Positions 35,914 to 47,511 of a stretch of 64,000 nt of DNA are shown here, one piece after another (the stretch's first letter is position 1; each line of letters begins with the position of its first letter). This stretch comes from Rhynchosporium graminicola (taxonomy: Eukaryota > Ascomycota > Leotiomycetes > Helotiales > Ploettnerulaceae), in contig FJUW01000005.1 in NCBI GenBank assembly GCA_900074885.1, positions 278,242 through 342,241 on the forward strand, in the 5' to 3' direction. The notes under the pieces are model-generated. The model did no database searches and was not told the origin of the DNA. It worked only from the letters and a program-made list of their open reading frames with translations. The position numbers and the translations under genes were made by a program.

Positions 35914-38594
35914 GGTTGATCGTGCATTCCTCTATGCTTCCTTACGACTTGCTTTATACAAAATTCAAGTCGCGGTGACTGTGTGCATACGACAAAGTTG
36001 GTCTAGCTTCAAGGATACACTTTATTTAATCTTTTCAATATAGTTACTTCATGGGTTCGTGCCCGAACACATCCGGGATGTGGACAAGCAAAAACGGGTG
36101 TGGACCAATCCTCATCACTCGGTAGCAGTTCATGACAGTTGTGATTTACCGCAGAGACGAGAATTGACCATAGCTAGAACCATACTGTTGCGATCAAATT
36201 ACAGCTTGAATTGAATAATGATGGATTTTTGCTTCTTCTTGGTGGTCGCATCAGGTTGGATGAATAAGAAAGGACTTGGGTCACAGCACCTCGCGTTCTC
36301 CACGGGTCTGGACGTGGCAGAAATCTATTGCGAGGAAGCATGCTTAATGTACAGAATAGGGTCGGTGCCAAACAAGTAAGCAGAATCGTGGAGATACGGT
36401 AAATTGCTAAGTTTAGTCTCCGTAAGAATCTCGTGTTCCTGAGGGGTATGGAAGCGTGTTCAGGTGGGTCTCGTCCAGCCCCTGGGATCTGCCATAATCT
36501 AAGGCCAAATCTAGTAATTTGGTTATTTCTAAATTACTAGATTGTGTCCTCCTTTCCTTTTCGAGCCCTTCTAATCCTCTGGCGCAGGATCTACAAGCTA
36601 ACTCGATAAGATTTCTTGTTTTCAAAAATTCAAGTAACACTCTCCTCAAATTTACAAGCTTCCACGCCCGGGGAGGACTTCTATTTCGGTCCATTGGCCG
36701 TGCGCCATAATTAAAAATCCTTTTTCAAGTATTGAACCTTATAGATGACTTACTTCGTAGGTATTTTTCAAAATAATCTCCGGCCTCGCAATCAAGAGGA
36801 TATTCCTTGTAAACTGTGTGAAGAAGTAGAAGAATCTCCAATCAAATGTTTCCACTGCCGGCTGTGTCTCCCTAGCGCAAATGCAGCTAGCATTCGTCCT
36901 TGGCCTCCATAGTCAGGTCAGTCTACGTACTTTCTTTTCTCCAGATCTCTGAACATTTAGGGGTTTTGGACAGGGACGAGAGAAGATCATCACAAGGGAG
37001 AGCTTTTGTAATCTCTTAGTCGCAATTGCCTTGCTCGCCCTATTGCTTTCAGTGCTTCTTTCCCCCTTACTTGGAAATACTCCTTCACATTCGAAAGGCG
37101 TACTCTCAGCTTATCGTGGATTCAAGATTCTGGAAGCCTAAGTGAGCTCGTAAGTGGACTGACCAAGCCTCACGAGCCTGATTGTTGAGGTAAATACTGT
37201 TTTAGTGCAATTACCGCATCTTCAAATCTCTAAATCCTAGAATTCTAGCTCAAGATTCAGTCTACACTAATGGCCATAGACCTTTACTAACTAGGTTTTC
37301 CTCCCCTTCATATGTTCATACTTCTGAAAAATCGAGTGGTGTAAGATTCAATCCCCGTTAGTCAGCAATATGCCGCGTATCTGACGACGGCAAATATCAC
37401 GCGGTTGATAAGAGAAAGTAAAAGACTCCTTGTAATAACGGTTTGTACACATTTAATTGGTAATGGAGCATCTCGAAACTTCGTTGCTAACATCTCGACC
37501 GGCGCTCCAGGCTCTGAGACATGCAGAACACAGCAGATCAGATGCGACGAGTGCTGTCCGCGCTGTTAATTCTGCCATCGATACAATATCCAATGCACAT
37601 TAGGGCTAGGATCAGAGTGGTTGTCCTGGGGGAAGTATTTGAGTAGAGTTTGAGGTTTTCTGCGCAGGGCTGATATGTATGGTCTATATAGTGTGAAAGT
37701 CCGGGGACTGATGTCAGAGGTGGTCCGGTTGAGTGGACCCCTGGCTTGGATTTTCTGAATGCAGCTAAGAGCAGACTGGGCATCACATTTACTGAGTGGA
37801 GTGTAAACAGCTTATTATCACCTATATCTTGCGCGTAAGTCTCTTTGCTCTCTCAATGAGATATGTCGTTGCTACTCAAGTGAATCCTTAGGGTCTACTA
37901 CACAATGCTCGCGTGACCTTATATTGCCCATGATCCCCCAAAGTTTGATAATATACTTGTCAGGTAAGGCATGTTGGGGTTTAGAAAGTTCAAGCTTTAC
38001 GATATACATGAGTTTGATGAAAAGGTGTGTCGATAAATTTGCGTATTCCTGCTGTTTTCTGAACAAGATTCCCTGCGTACTATTATTACTACCAAGATTC
38101 TAGGTATGTGTTGCAAATAAGTAGCGATAGGTTTAGTATTGTAAGGAAATCAGCAACTGCTTCACGAAAAAGCGAGCTTACAAATAGCACGCTTGTCTGT
38201 ACCACTTAGCTATCGTATTCGTCTTCTGTATCTTGATAATTCTGGTAGATGATTTTCGAGGTATTACTGTTACTTTAAAAAAAAGATATCGTAATAGAAG
38301 AAAAGAGACTAGGAAAGTGAAATCAGGCTGTCCCGTTATTTAAGTGGATACTGCGATTTGTGAAAATAGATCTTTGGTCTATCATACCAATGGCTGCTTC
38401 TTACATTCCGAACTATCCCGTGAAAGTATCCGTCATTCATTATCCTTGTACTCTACATTTCGGACATACAAGAGGAAATTTTATTTGTAAATAATTCAGA
38501 AAAACGGTCCAGCTTACTGCACCATAATATTAGTGATGTCTATAGCAATCCTGTTAGCAAAAATCATGCGGCTATGAATCTCCATCAGCTTGTC
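35914..38594. other. Intergenic, AT-leaning, no sound gene
   Basis: I see only weak frames. One is a 55-codon plus-strand ORF at 36745-36912 with CxLC and CFHCRLC clusters, another a helical minus-strand frame at 36413-36694. Neither is supported beyond being open. Confidence 0.5.
36745..36912 (+). other. Short Cys-rich ORF (55 codons), doubtful
   Basis: ATG to TAG frame with the clusters IPCKLCEEVEE and IKCFHCRLCLP, giving five cysteines in a C-x2-C...C-x2-C-x2-C arrangement that could bind one zinc ion. No signal peptide, no visible intron, no recognised family. It may be a chance ORF or a fragment of a lost zinc-finger gene. Confidence 0.15.
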
Positions 38595-39984
38595 TACTTG
38601 GTAGTTAGGGGAAATAAACCCCTACCCTGTCATTTGGAGTGGTTCTAGTAGTTTCGGTTAGGGCCAGTGCGCCTCACCTTTCATCTAATCAATATATGTC
38701 GCTCTTATACTGCTTTATGACTTCTGAAAACTCTCCCTAACTATTCATACTTAAATCTTTTCAATCTTCATTATTCGGCATATCATAATTATTACTTGAT
38801 TTTTCTACCTCTGAATATAAGGTACTTATACCGAAAACTCTATCCCGAAACTATATATAGGATCAACGCTTAAAGGTCCAAACTCTCTATCTGACTACCG
38901 GCTAGTCGAAGGATGATATTGCCTTATAATTAAACCTGACTCCGAGTTAAGTTCAGAACGTAATTACTTACCGAATTACTCCTCAAAAGACAAATTCAGG
39001 TCGAAAGCCTCTTCTTAGAGCTTCTGAAAGAAAGCAGCTTATCGAGTGGGTTTATGCTTTAAAGGAGAATCGCTATACTCCTTAGAAAGATATACCTTCG
39101 ATTCTGGGGTAGAATTGCTCTATCTACGCGATTTAAACTGCTTTTAAAACTAAGGAGTTTATACGCCGAACTGCTCTTAAGAAACCTCCTCTTACTCGGA
39201 AACAGAAAGATACTAGACTCGAATTCGCTCGAGAGCATATTACTTGGACCTAGGAGCAGTAGAGATAGATTTTATAGACTAACGAATCGTGGGTAAACCT
39301 AAGGAGGTATAAGAAGGTTAAAGTTACTCGCCGGCTAGGGGAAGTACTTCACGAAGACTATCTTAAGCTGAAGATACGAAAGAAGATCAGATAGATATTC
39401 TAGAGGGGTATTTCTAGTGCTTAGGGTAAGGGACTAGGAGTATTTTAGGAGAAGGATTAGGGTATAATCAACTCCGATTCATATATCTAGTATATTATAC
39501 TTATTATTAAGTATTACACTTCTTGATAGAGACTTACTTTAATATAAGATAACGCCTCGGGGCATGCTGCGAGAGCTATAATTGCCGAAATGGAAAGACA
39601 AGGTATTAGACCTATCTTTTAGCCTGCGAACTCTCCTGATTTGAACCTAATCGAAATAGTTTAGGACTAGGTTAAGGAATATATATAAGCTAAATACCCT
39701 AATCTTTATCGATCTTACCTACGGCTACGAGATACTATTAATAAAGCCTGGAATTCGATTATAGATAACTAAGTCCGGGAACTTATTAGAACTATATATA
39801 ATAGGTGCTAGGCTATAATTAACGCTTATAGAGGATATATAAAATACTAGTTATATATAAAGATTATTATATTAGTTTAAGAGTATTTATATTTCTGGCT
39901 CAAAAGCAGTATGCGGCACGGGAGTAGTAAGACGTAGGTAGAGTACGTATAAGGTAGGGGTTTATTTATCCCAAATACTAAGTA
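38595..39984 (+). mobile_element. RIP-mutated Tc1/mariner-like transposon with both ends
   Basis: Imperfect terminal inverted repeats are visible: about 38595-38630 (TACTTGGTAGTTAGGGG, AAATAAACCCCTACC) against 39945-39984 on the opposite strand (TACTTAGTATTTGGGATAAA, TAAACCCCTACC). The 1.39 kb between them is AT-rich and dominated by TA dinucleotides. The plus strand encodes the decayed transposase. The element sits in a gene-free island. Confidence 0.85.
38990..39850 (+). pseudogene. Tc1-like transposase, RIP-inactivated
   Basis: One plus-strand frame reads through the element with many stops, nearly all TAG: RKPLLRASERKQLIEWVYAL, LKKPPLTRKQKDTRLEFARE, TNESWVNLRRYKKVKVTRR, DNASGHAARAIIAEMERQG, ANSPDLNLIEIV. 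The DDE pattern is visible. The first acid is now Asn (TNESW where the family has TDESW), the second is the D of DNASGH with a stop just before it (QDN in the family), and the third is the E of NLIE. Stops fall where Trp or Gln is expected, as RIP would make them (TGG or CAG to TAG). No open frame of useful length remains. Confidence 0.85.
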
Positions 39985-41189
39985 GCTAGTTTTATTTAAA
40001 ACAAAGTTACGCGAACTCCCAGGTTCGTTACAAGACGTTCACTTATCTTTCTCCACGGCTTTATTCTTCCGCGAGAATCTTAATGAGAATTTAGCTAATT
40101 GCATAGTTTAAGATATGTGTTACAGCAACGAGGAATTGAGGTTCTGATTTAACGGGCTAGAGATTTATCACTTTATGAGAGGACATATGCATATGTCTCC
40201 TTCCTTTCACGCTTAAAAAAAGCAATGTAGTTCATTTTAAAACATACTCAGGAAGTATACATTACTATATCTAAGTACTATAGCTGGACTTAGCATAGTA
40301 TTATGACGGGTTTTGTAGTATATTGAGGGCTATATAAATCCTTTCTAGGTGATGTTCAATTCATATTGCAAAGGATTTTGTTCATAGAATGGGATCTTGA
40401 GCCCATAAGTTGTATCAAGATCGGCACATCCAAGCGTGGGCCTCGACTACTGACGCCCCGCCGGAGTAACTAAGCCTTGTATCTAGGTCAACAAGTGTAC
40501 GCTGTATGACCCTAAATACAGGGTCAGGATCTGACTTCACATTTCGACTCAGCTCCGTTATTCCTTGGAGAATACTAGGCATTTTCTCTTATCAAGACAG
40601 CATCAATGAAGCAGTAGGGAAGCTCGATGTCTTACGCTTACATGCTTCTGCAACAAGGAGCAACGGCACGCATCGGTGGCATCCCATTTTCCTCCACTAT
40701 CTTCTTGTATATGCTGTCCAACAATCAATCGTTTTTATATAAGGCCCTACATTTTCATCCTACACTCGATATCATGCCTCACTCGAAGCCGTGTTATATC
40801 ATTTATTGTAGACTACCTCAAAACCTGACTTGAATAAAATTTCCATATTCGCTAAGGTGGCATACTTATCTAGATGGAACAAGTAGAGTGGTCAGGATTT
40901 ACATGCTTGGTTCTCCTGATGTTGTGCGGTATTCACAAGTAGGTCTATCCCATTAAAGGAATGAAAGCTTTCTTTTGGTTTCAAAGTTCAATAGAAGTTA
41001 ACATCAAGAATTAACTTTTCAGCTGTATACTCAGCGACAGATTGAAATGATATTACTCTACCCATTGTTTATCCTTGGCTAGGTTAGAACAGAACAAAAG
41101 ACCTGCTCCGCGAGCCATTTCACTCAAAGAGCTGTGAAGCTATCACGGATTTGCCCCACAACAGAATGAAGACCTTCCAATTCACCTCG
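39985..41189. other. AT-leaning spacer, nothing recognised
   Basis: The first few hundred bases remain TA-rich like the transposon. No gene supported. Confidence 0.5.
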
Positions 41190-42320
41190 TTAGTCTTGAA
41201 AACGAGTGACTCCATAAATAATTCTAGGGAAAAACGGTTTGCCAACTAAAGAGAAATTCGCTCCCCTCCTGCCTCCCTCTGCTCTCCTCCAAAAATAAGG
41301 AAATACCGCTCCTTGAAAAATCACAATTGCATCACCAATCACAGTATGAAGCGGCGTGAATTCCATATATCCCTTCACCGAAAGAGTAGGTCTGCGATTT
41401 CTCTGCCAATCAGTCATGTTTCCGTAAGACATCCCTCGGGGCTGTAAATTTTCACGGGCAAATTCCTTGGCCAATTCGTCACCTGGCGAAATGAAACCGA
41501 CATAAGACGTGTGAGAATCTCCGATCAATCGTTCGAGTCGTCTCCAGCTTTTCTTTTTAACCCAGTTCCGTATTCTACTTGGTCTCCCGCTGGATTGCAT
41601 TTTGGTGCCGAGGCACCGTAAGTGGTATTAGGGGCGTTATACCTTGATAACCTTGTTTTTTTAAGACCACTGAGGTTTGAGGTCAGAGAGTCTGCAAAAG
41701 TGGGTGATATCGTTGATGTAGAGGTGCACAGCTGAATTGCCTGAGCAGCCGTCGATGTAACGCGATGTCTATAGGGTGTACCTACTTCCACTAAAGCATC
41801 GATCTTGAATCTACGAAGACTTTTTTTGACTGCTCCTTAGTTTGCTTCGGTACCCGTATGCACTCAGGTTTCGGTATCTTAGTTTCATAAGGTCTGTGGT
41901 TCTACCAGATCTCAATCCCGGGCATGCATCAAAGGCCTTACCCAAAGTAACTGACCAAACAGGCATTCACTGAGCTCTCGATATCGACACCCGAGAAGGC
42001 AGGTTGGCATCTCTATTCAATGATTGCGATAGAGAAAGCATACCTACCTGTCCAGACTGTATTATAACACGTGCAGCTTGAGCATATATATCGGCACAAG
42101 TCTTGGCATGGTCGTAATCTGGACTTATATCGAGAAGCAAATCGTCCTTTGACATGTCCAATAAAGTGAACTTATCTCCGGATTCTTTAGAGCCCCAAAT
42201 GTTTTGATCGCGCTTGTAACGTGAGCTCTGGAAGGGAGTTCGAAATTGTGTTGCTTTCCTTCTCGAATTAGAACGATAAAGAAGCCGCCCTTGATACTAA
42301 ATAAGACATTTCTGGACAAT
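41190..42320 (-). pseudogene. Decayed HET-domain (heterokaryon incompatibility) gene
   Basis: Minus-strand fragments in different frames follow the order of a HET protein. First comes AIKTFGALK; after a shift, then SKDDLLLDISPDYDHAKTC and ADIYAQAARVIIQSGQ, equivalent to the family's PDY..S...VY...ARxIIxSG. Then FKIDALVEVGTPYRHRV, and finally NRRPTLSVKGYMEFTPLHTV, GDAIVIFQGAVFPY and FSLVGKPFFPRIIYGV, equivalent to the common C-terminal G..GDxIxIFxGA..PY..R...F.LVGE.Y..GIM.GE. Frame changes occur near 42.18 kb and 41.6 kb, and the WVPDW motif is not readable. The N-terminal start is uncertain, perhaps up to 42.58 kb. HET proteins trigger cell death on non-self recognition; this copy looks non-functional unless the breaks are assembly errors. 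Confidence 0.65.
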
Positions 42321-42812
42321 CAAAGCTCAACTGACCGACAACTTCTCACATGAGTGGAAATGAGGGCCGAAAATCCCCCAGCCACTCCACACAACCCCAA
42401 CCAACTTTCTGCTGTGCTTCGGCTCCAATGTAGAAGAATTTATCCGACCTATCGAGAAGAGCTGTAAGAATTTGCGATAGAAGACAGGCATCGCAGACCT
42501 CCATTGGCAACTGATGTAGGCTTGAGTGTAAGGCTCGAAAATGCCTCGATCAGAAAATAAGCATCCACGGAACAGCAACACAACAGATGGATGGCTTCCA
42601 AGGGAAGAGGCTACTAATCTATGACTTGTCCGCGTGGCTGCAGGTCGTCTTTACGTCCTGTACCACCTTGCACACTGAAATCCGCGCTGCGCATTTGAAA
42701 TTGCGTACCAGATTCCGCAGCTTCAAAAAACGCACTTTCGCAGGCTCTGCTCATCAATTCTCTGCAATGCAATCAATTTGAACTCTCTCCTCTGTGTTTC
42801 GAAACGCTCAAT

Positions 42813-44439
42813 ATGGAGCATATAGTGAGTAGAATCGACATCATGCCCATTGTCAAAGCTCGTTTAACCTCGTCGTCCGCTCTTTAGAATGATGAGGAGA
42901 GATACTCGACCGTCGTGACGAGGTAAACAAAGACTCATACCCCGAAGTTCTTTCTACTCACGATCAACACTTTAAATCTCGTCCAGCATATTCCAATGCC
43001 GTCACACCCCAGGGAAATAGCTCTAATGAGGGAGCAGGAGTAGCCGGGAAGCGGTATTGTAGAATGAGCAAGAGACTTTTTCTGCTCGTTTTGGCCTTGG
43101 TAATCGTAGTCATCGCTGGAGCTGTAGGAGGAGCCGTAGGAGGAGCTATTGGTGGTGTCATGGCGGGAAAAGACAAGAAGACCTCGAACCATCCTGCTTC
43201 TGGAAATGGCAGTACGAGTACGGCAGCAAACGCAACCTCCACACCTGTCTCGAGAGAGGTGTCAATACAGACGACTTCGCGTTCTGACGACTCAATTGGG
43301 ACTGCTTCGGTTACAGGAACTTCTGGGAACTTGGCTGCATTTGCAACACCAACAAACATCGCGACTATGCTAGACATATCGAAATCCATTGGATCTCTGG
43401 GGGCTAGTACGTTGTAAGGCCCAGATGGCGGGGTTAATATCCATTTATTCTACCAGCAAGGTGCCAACATAGCGTACCGAGTCTATCCTGGCAGCGGGTA
43501 TTTTACACTACCTCAGTCACTACCATTCAGTATGGCGCCCAAACCAGGCACACCATTGTCGACAGTAGAAGTTTCATCCTCAGAAAACACCACTGTGTGT
43601 AAAATCCTGATACTCCTTGATTTCATTCCAGCTCCTAATATTAATCCAGGTCAGCCTCTTCTACCTAGACGCAAGTAACAATATAATTCTGGCCACCTAC
43701 ATCAGTGCCCTCTCCGGTTTAGACCTTACTCTGAGAAACACCTTCATAATCGTTCCTAGCACCGGCGTGCACCCCAACACGCAATTAGCAGCAATATACC
43801 TGAGTTCTGCTTTCGGCTACCGACTGTACTACCAATCTCCCAGCAGCGTGCTCCAAGAGCTTGTGGTCGATAATACTGGATGGCACAACGGTGAAGTATT
43901 ACCAGTGGCTGCGATCGCGGGTTCACCACTAAGTGTCACAATAACCAAAGTCGAATCTCCCACACCGAGATTAGTGGTCTTTTACGTGGACGATAAAACC
44001 AGGACTCTATTTTCTGTAACTTACTATATAGAATGGAAACTAGGTAAGCGTCACTTCATCATATAACACCGCTATAAAACTGTAACCAAGGTTGTGAACA
44101 ATTATAGGAGTCGCTCTATCTACCACGGCACTCTACGCCTGGACTACCAATACAGCACTAGCTTCAATTACGCAGACCAATTCTGTATACATTCGAGCTT
44201 ACTATATCGGTTCGGATAAAGAGATATATGAGATGCTGGACCCTGGAGCTGGAACAGTCTGGAGCACGGACTCGGATCGAGATCCAAACTGGCCGAAAGC
44301 GGACTTCAGTGCTGCTGGAGGTTTAGTGGGGATTGGTTGGGACGATCAGGTCCGGGTGTATTATTTGAGTGGAGGTGTGGTTAAGCAATTATCGGTAAGT
44401 GGAGGCAACTGGCACGTTTGGGACGACCTTGGGCAATGA
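42813..44439 (+). CDS. Membrane-anchored fucose-lectin-like protein (one apparent frame break)
   Basis: Exons are 42813-42824, 42887-43406, 43461-43594, 43650-44043 and 44108-44439. MEHINDEERYSTVV leads, after a one-base register break at about 42917, to DEVNKDSYPEVLSTHDQHF. A single membrane helix follows after KRYCRMSKR (LFLLVLALVIVVIAGAVGG), with basic residues before it and a Ser/Thr-rich stalk after it, so type II topology is likely. The extracellular part is a beta-propeller-like lectin domain: ANIAYRVYPGSGYF, VSLFYLDASNNIILATY, TQLAAIYLSSAFGYRLYYQS, YIRAYYIGSDKEIYEML, VGIGWDDQVRVYYLSGG. The repeated xxRxYYx..xxIxE pattern matches fungal fucose-specific lectins (AAL family). The frame break could be an assembly indel, because everything downstream is intact. 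The sugar specificity is not readable from sequence alone. Confidence 0.75.
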
Positions 44440-44689
44440 TTAGTCAAAAGGAAGCGATCTCAGACGAGACTCGAATGCGCAAGAGGAAGGCAAGCAAATA
44501 TCAGCGGTATCTCTCTATGGAGAACCAGCCAATTTTCAAAATTCTCATCATGCCACGAGTATCAATACATTGGTCTTCCACAGATTACGATGGTGGGAGA
44601 GAAAATTACCGCCAGAATATAATGAGACGTATGACCAATCGTACTAAACGACTAACTTGTCTGTTGTAGCCCCTATTTGTGAGCGAGTC

Positions 44690-45567
44690 CGCCCTTGGCG
44701 AACGTCTCAACATCCACGCCACTGATACCTCTTTTCGCATTCAAAGTCCTTTCCAAATTCCGACTCAATCCCTTTCCCTCTGCGAAAGTCACACAATACT
44801 GTAGAACCACACTCTCAGGATCTGCGGCCAATTAATCTTTCAAGAACTTATTAGCCCACAACTCCCTCATGACTTTCTTCCTCGCAACACCTTCCTCAAT
44901 ACCTGCAACTTGGGTAAAGCTCATGGTCTCACCCGCCACAAACACAATATCATTCCTGATCCGTGGCCCAGTGGACGCGCTTGGGGCTGTCGGTCAGCCG
45001 ATGTCCTCTGGCGTCGCGACAGTGATGCTATTGTCCTAATCTCCCATAGCATGAACGACAATTTCGCCTTCAGCCTTACTTAATGTCCCTTGAAATGGCG
45101 TAAAGCAGAAACCTCGTACTATCAATGATCCACTCTATCTCTTCTTGTATTTTGCACAAGTCCCGAACATTGAGCTGCTCATCAAAAACAGTTTGAGCGC
45201 CTCCACTTCCAGCAACATCGAAATCTGCGCCAAATTGCTAGGGAATATACTGTTGCGATTTTGACTCGAGAACAACGTGCGTGATTTTATTTTGTGAGTC
45301 AGGGTTCGAGTCGTAGTATAAGCAAGATATCATGAGGTCGTAAAGAGCGAAGAGCTCTGTAATTGTGTACATGGGTAAGGTGATATCGTCAGGAACGAAG
45401 ATAATGCTGACAGTTTTGGGGTGAGCGAGTTCCGCGATATTGGTCGGAGATGTCGACTTTATTGTTGCTAGGTGGAGGAGGACTGAGATTTTTGTTCCTG
45501 GTGGAGAGAGCTTGAAACATTTGGATAATTTGCGGGACTGCTCGCTTGATAAGCCGGGAGTAAACAA
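44690..45567 (-). pseudogene. NmrA-like / isoflavone-reductase-like NAD(P)-binding protein, pseudogene
   Basis: The minus strand reads TELFALYDLMISCLYYDSNP, then KSQQYIP, a stop where Trp is expected, QFGADFDVAGSGGAQTVFDE and IEWIIDSTRF. Later comes NSITVATPEDIG, then a stop where Arg is expected (CGA to TGA), RIRNDIVFVAGETMSFTQVA, VLQYCVTFAEGKGLSR and NAKRGISGVDVETFAKGG. This is the C-terminal two thirds of the NmrA-like/isoflavone-reductase family. At least five stops interrupt it; several are explained by C-to-T or G-to-A changes. The N-terminal Rossmann motif is not visible. Confidence 0.75.
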
Positions 45568-46157
45568 AACGAACCTTAGGAGAGATGAGAGGAGTGGGGG
45601 TTTATACCAGAAAGTTGAGCCGAACTAGGGAACTTTCTCAATATAGTCTTCAAAGTTCAAACAGAGTCACATCTGTCGTGTCTAATTTTAGGAACGTAGA
45701 ACGCCCAGCGGGATTCAAACCAAGTTATTATGTCAGATGCCAGCCTGCTCACGATAATGGAGAGGGATCGACCGTTCCAAGATCGAAGCTCTCAACTACT
45801 CTGACCCTGATATGTTATTTTGTCGTTTGAGCTCTTGCGCTAGGCTCAGATAGTTGTCTGAGAAAGAAATTAATTGATCATCAGTTGATCGAGGGCAAAG
45901 GTCCTGTGGCCGACTGACTTATACAACACCAAACGAAGCGGAACAATCAGAAGTTTCATGGCTTAAAAGGCCGAGAGTGACCAGATATGTGCTATTCTCA
46001 CTGCTCGTTCTCCTCAACTTGTGTGTTTTCTTGTTGAGCAGGCTCTGTATTTCACTACGTTCATAATTCTCCTATGGCAACACATTGCTCAGCTAAACCG
46101 GCTTTCACGATCAAGTGTCCAAATACTTAGATTGCACCAAAGTCAAAGGCGCCCTCC
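45568..46157. other. Spacer between two pseudogenes
   Basis: Nothing recognised. Confidence 0.5.
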
Positions 46158-47511
46158 TTAAGTTTTATGTAACTCATCAAATTTTCCATACATCTCTTTT
46201 TCGAAAAGCCTCTGGATCTCACCACTTTTGTAATCCCCAAACGGCAGCACATTACTCGCATACATCAGATTGAGCCCCGTCTCCCTATCAACAGACCACA
46301 ACAAGTTCGGAAGTCCACTCCAATACATCGTCCCCTTCTTTCTCTCCGTCTCAATATCCTCCATCACGATAACGCCGCCAAGACCATGATTAAGACGCGT
46401 TCCAGATGGCGGATTCGCGAATCCGTCCTTGTAAATGGGGAGATCGATGTTGTTCATCAGAACCTCTCCTACTTCGCTAGATATTTGGGGTTAGAACATC
46501 TGGTCGACTGTTTCCCGGCGGAGAAGTTTCCCATCAGATGCAAGGAGAGAGTCTAGGATCTTCGTGAAATTGATTGGGGAGCCGATGGCACCAGATCCGC
46601 CGTATTCATCAGCGGTAGGATCATCGTATATTAGCTCATCGGTAAACTCCACACCCTCACTTGTAGGAGCTGACATCGTAGGAAACGGCATGTCTTGGTC
46701 AGGAATCCCCTTCCTGAATGTCATCTTGACTAAGTTCCTCTTGATGTCCGGCTTTGCTTCTTGGTGGAAGGTCATTTCTTTTGATCCCGAGAGGCGTCCA
46801 GATGTTGGTTACCATAAAGCTTCGATGGTAGTGTTGTTGAGACGAGCGATGGCTACACCTGCCCAGTCCATAGACCCTCCGTAGACCCAGCTTGTACCGG
46901 GCTCAAAGAGGAGGGGAATACTGATACATGCTAGGAGAGGGATGCCCATGATTCCGGGAGTCTCACTGCGAGAAGCGCGCCAGACGTGATATCGAGGATC
47001 CATGATATCGTATCCCATGCCGGAAGTATGGGTCAGGAGATGTCTAAGCTCCCAAGTCAGATTTCGAGAGTCAAGAGATTGTAGGATTTCTACCTCAGCG
47101 TGCTGGCGGTTTCAGGCTTCTGATACACAATTTCCTTGCCAGGCTCGGCTTCTTTGAGGATCTGCCCATCCTTCAGTTCGGGAAGGACACGTGATATGTC
47201 TTCATCGAGGGATATCAGGCCACGCTCGACGCACTGCATGGCTGCAATCGAGGTCATGAGTTTAGTGCAAGATGCCATGATAAATGTCGTGTTGAGGTCT
47301 ACCTTTCCCCCGGCAGCATTCTTAGGTCCGAATGCTTTCTGGTACTTGAAAGTACCTGGGCCGTATGTGTCAGCGACCTTGAACATTTTCGATGCATCAA
47401 GGAGATGGGGGTATAGCCATCAGTACCTTTGGCATCGCTGGCTATGATTATCACGCCGGGAATGTCTCCAGTATCGCAGGCATTTTGGAACTTGTCTTCG
47501 AGAGATGCCAT
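46158..47511 (-). pseudogene. Beta-lactamase-fold serine hydrolase (class C/transesterase-like), disrupted
   Basis: Three exons on the minus strand (47511-47427, 47355-47094, 47043-46158) with good introns. Start MASLEDKFQNACDTGDIPG. The active-site SxxK is SCTK in TTFIMASCTKLMTSIAA, and LRHLLTHTSGMGYD follows the second intron. The Tyr motif region is SWVYGGSMDWAGVAIARL, and the third motif lies near KKGTMYWSGLPNLLW. The last exon is damaged. A stop follows DQMF where Gln is likely (CAA to TAA, at about 46.49 kb). The stretch MVTNIWTPLGIK sits in another frame than its neighbours (about 46.77-46.82 kb), which needs two compensating indels. The family includes esterases and LovD-like acyltransferases. 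It is probably not functional as written. Confidence 0.8.
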
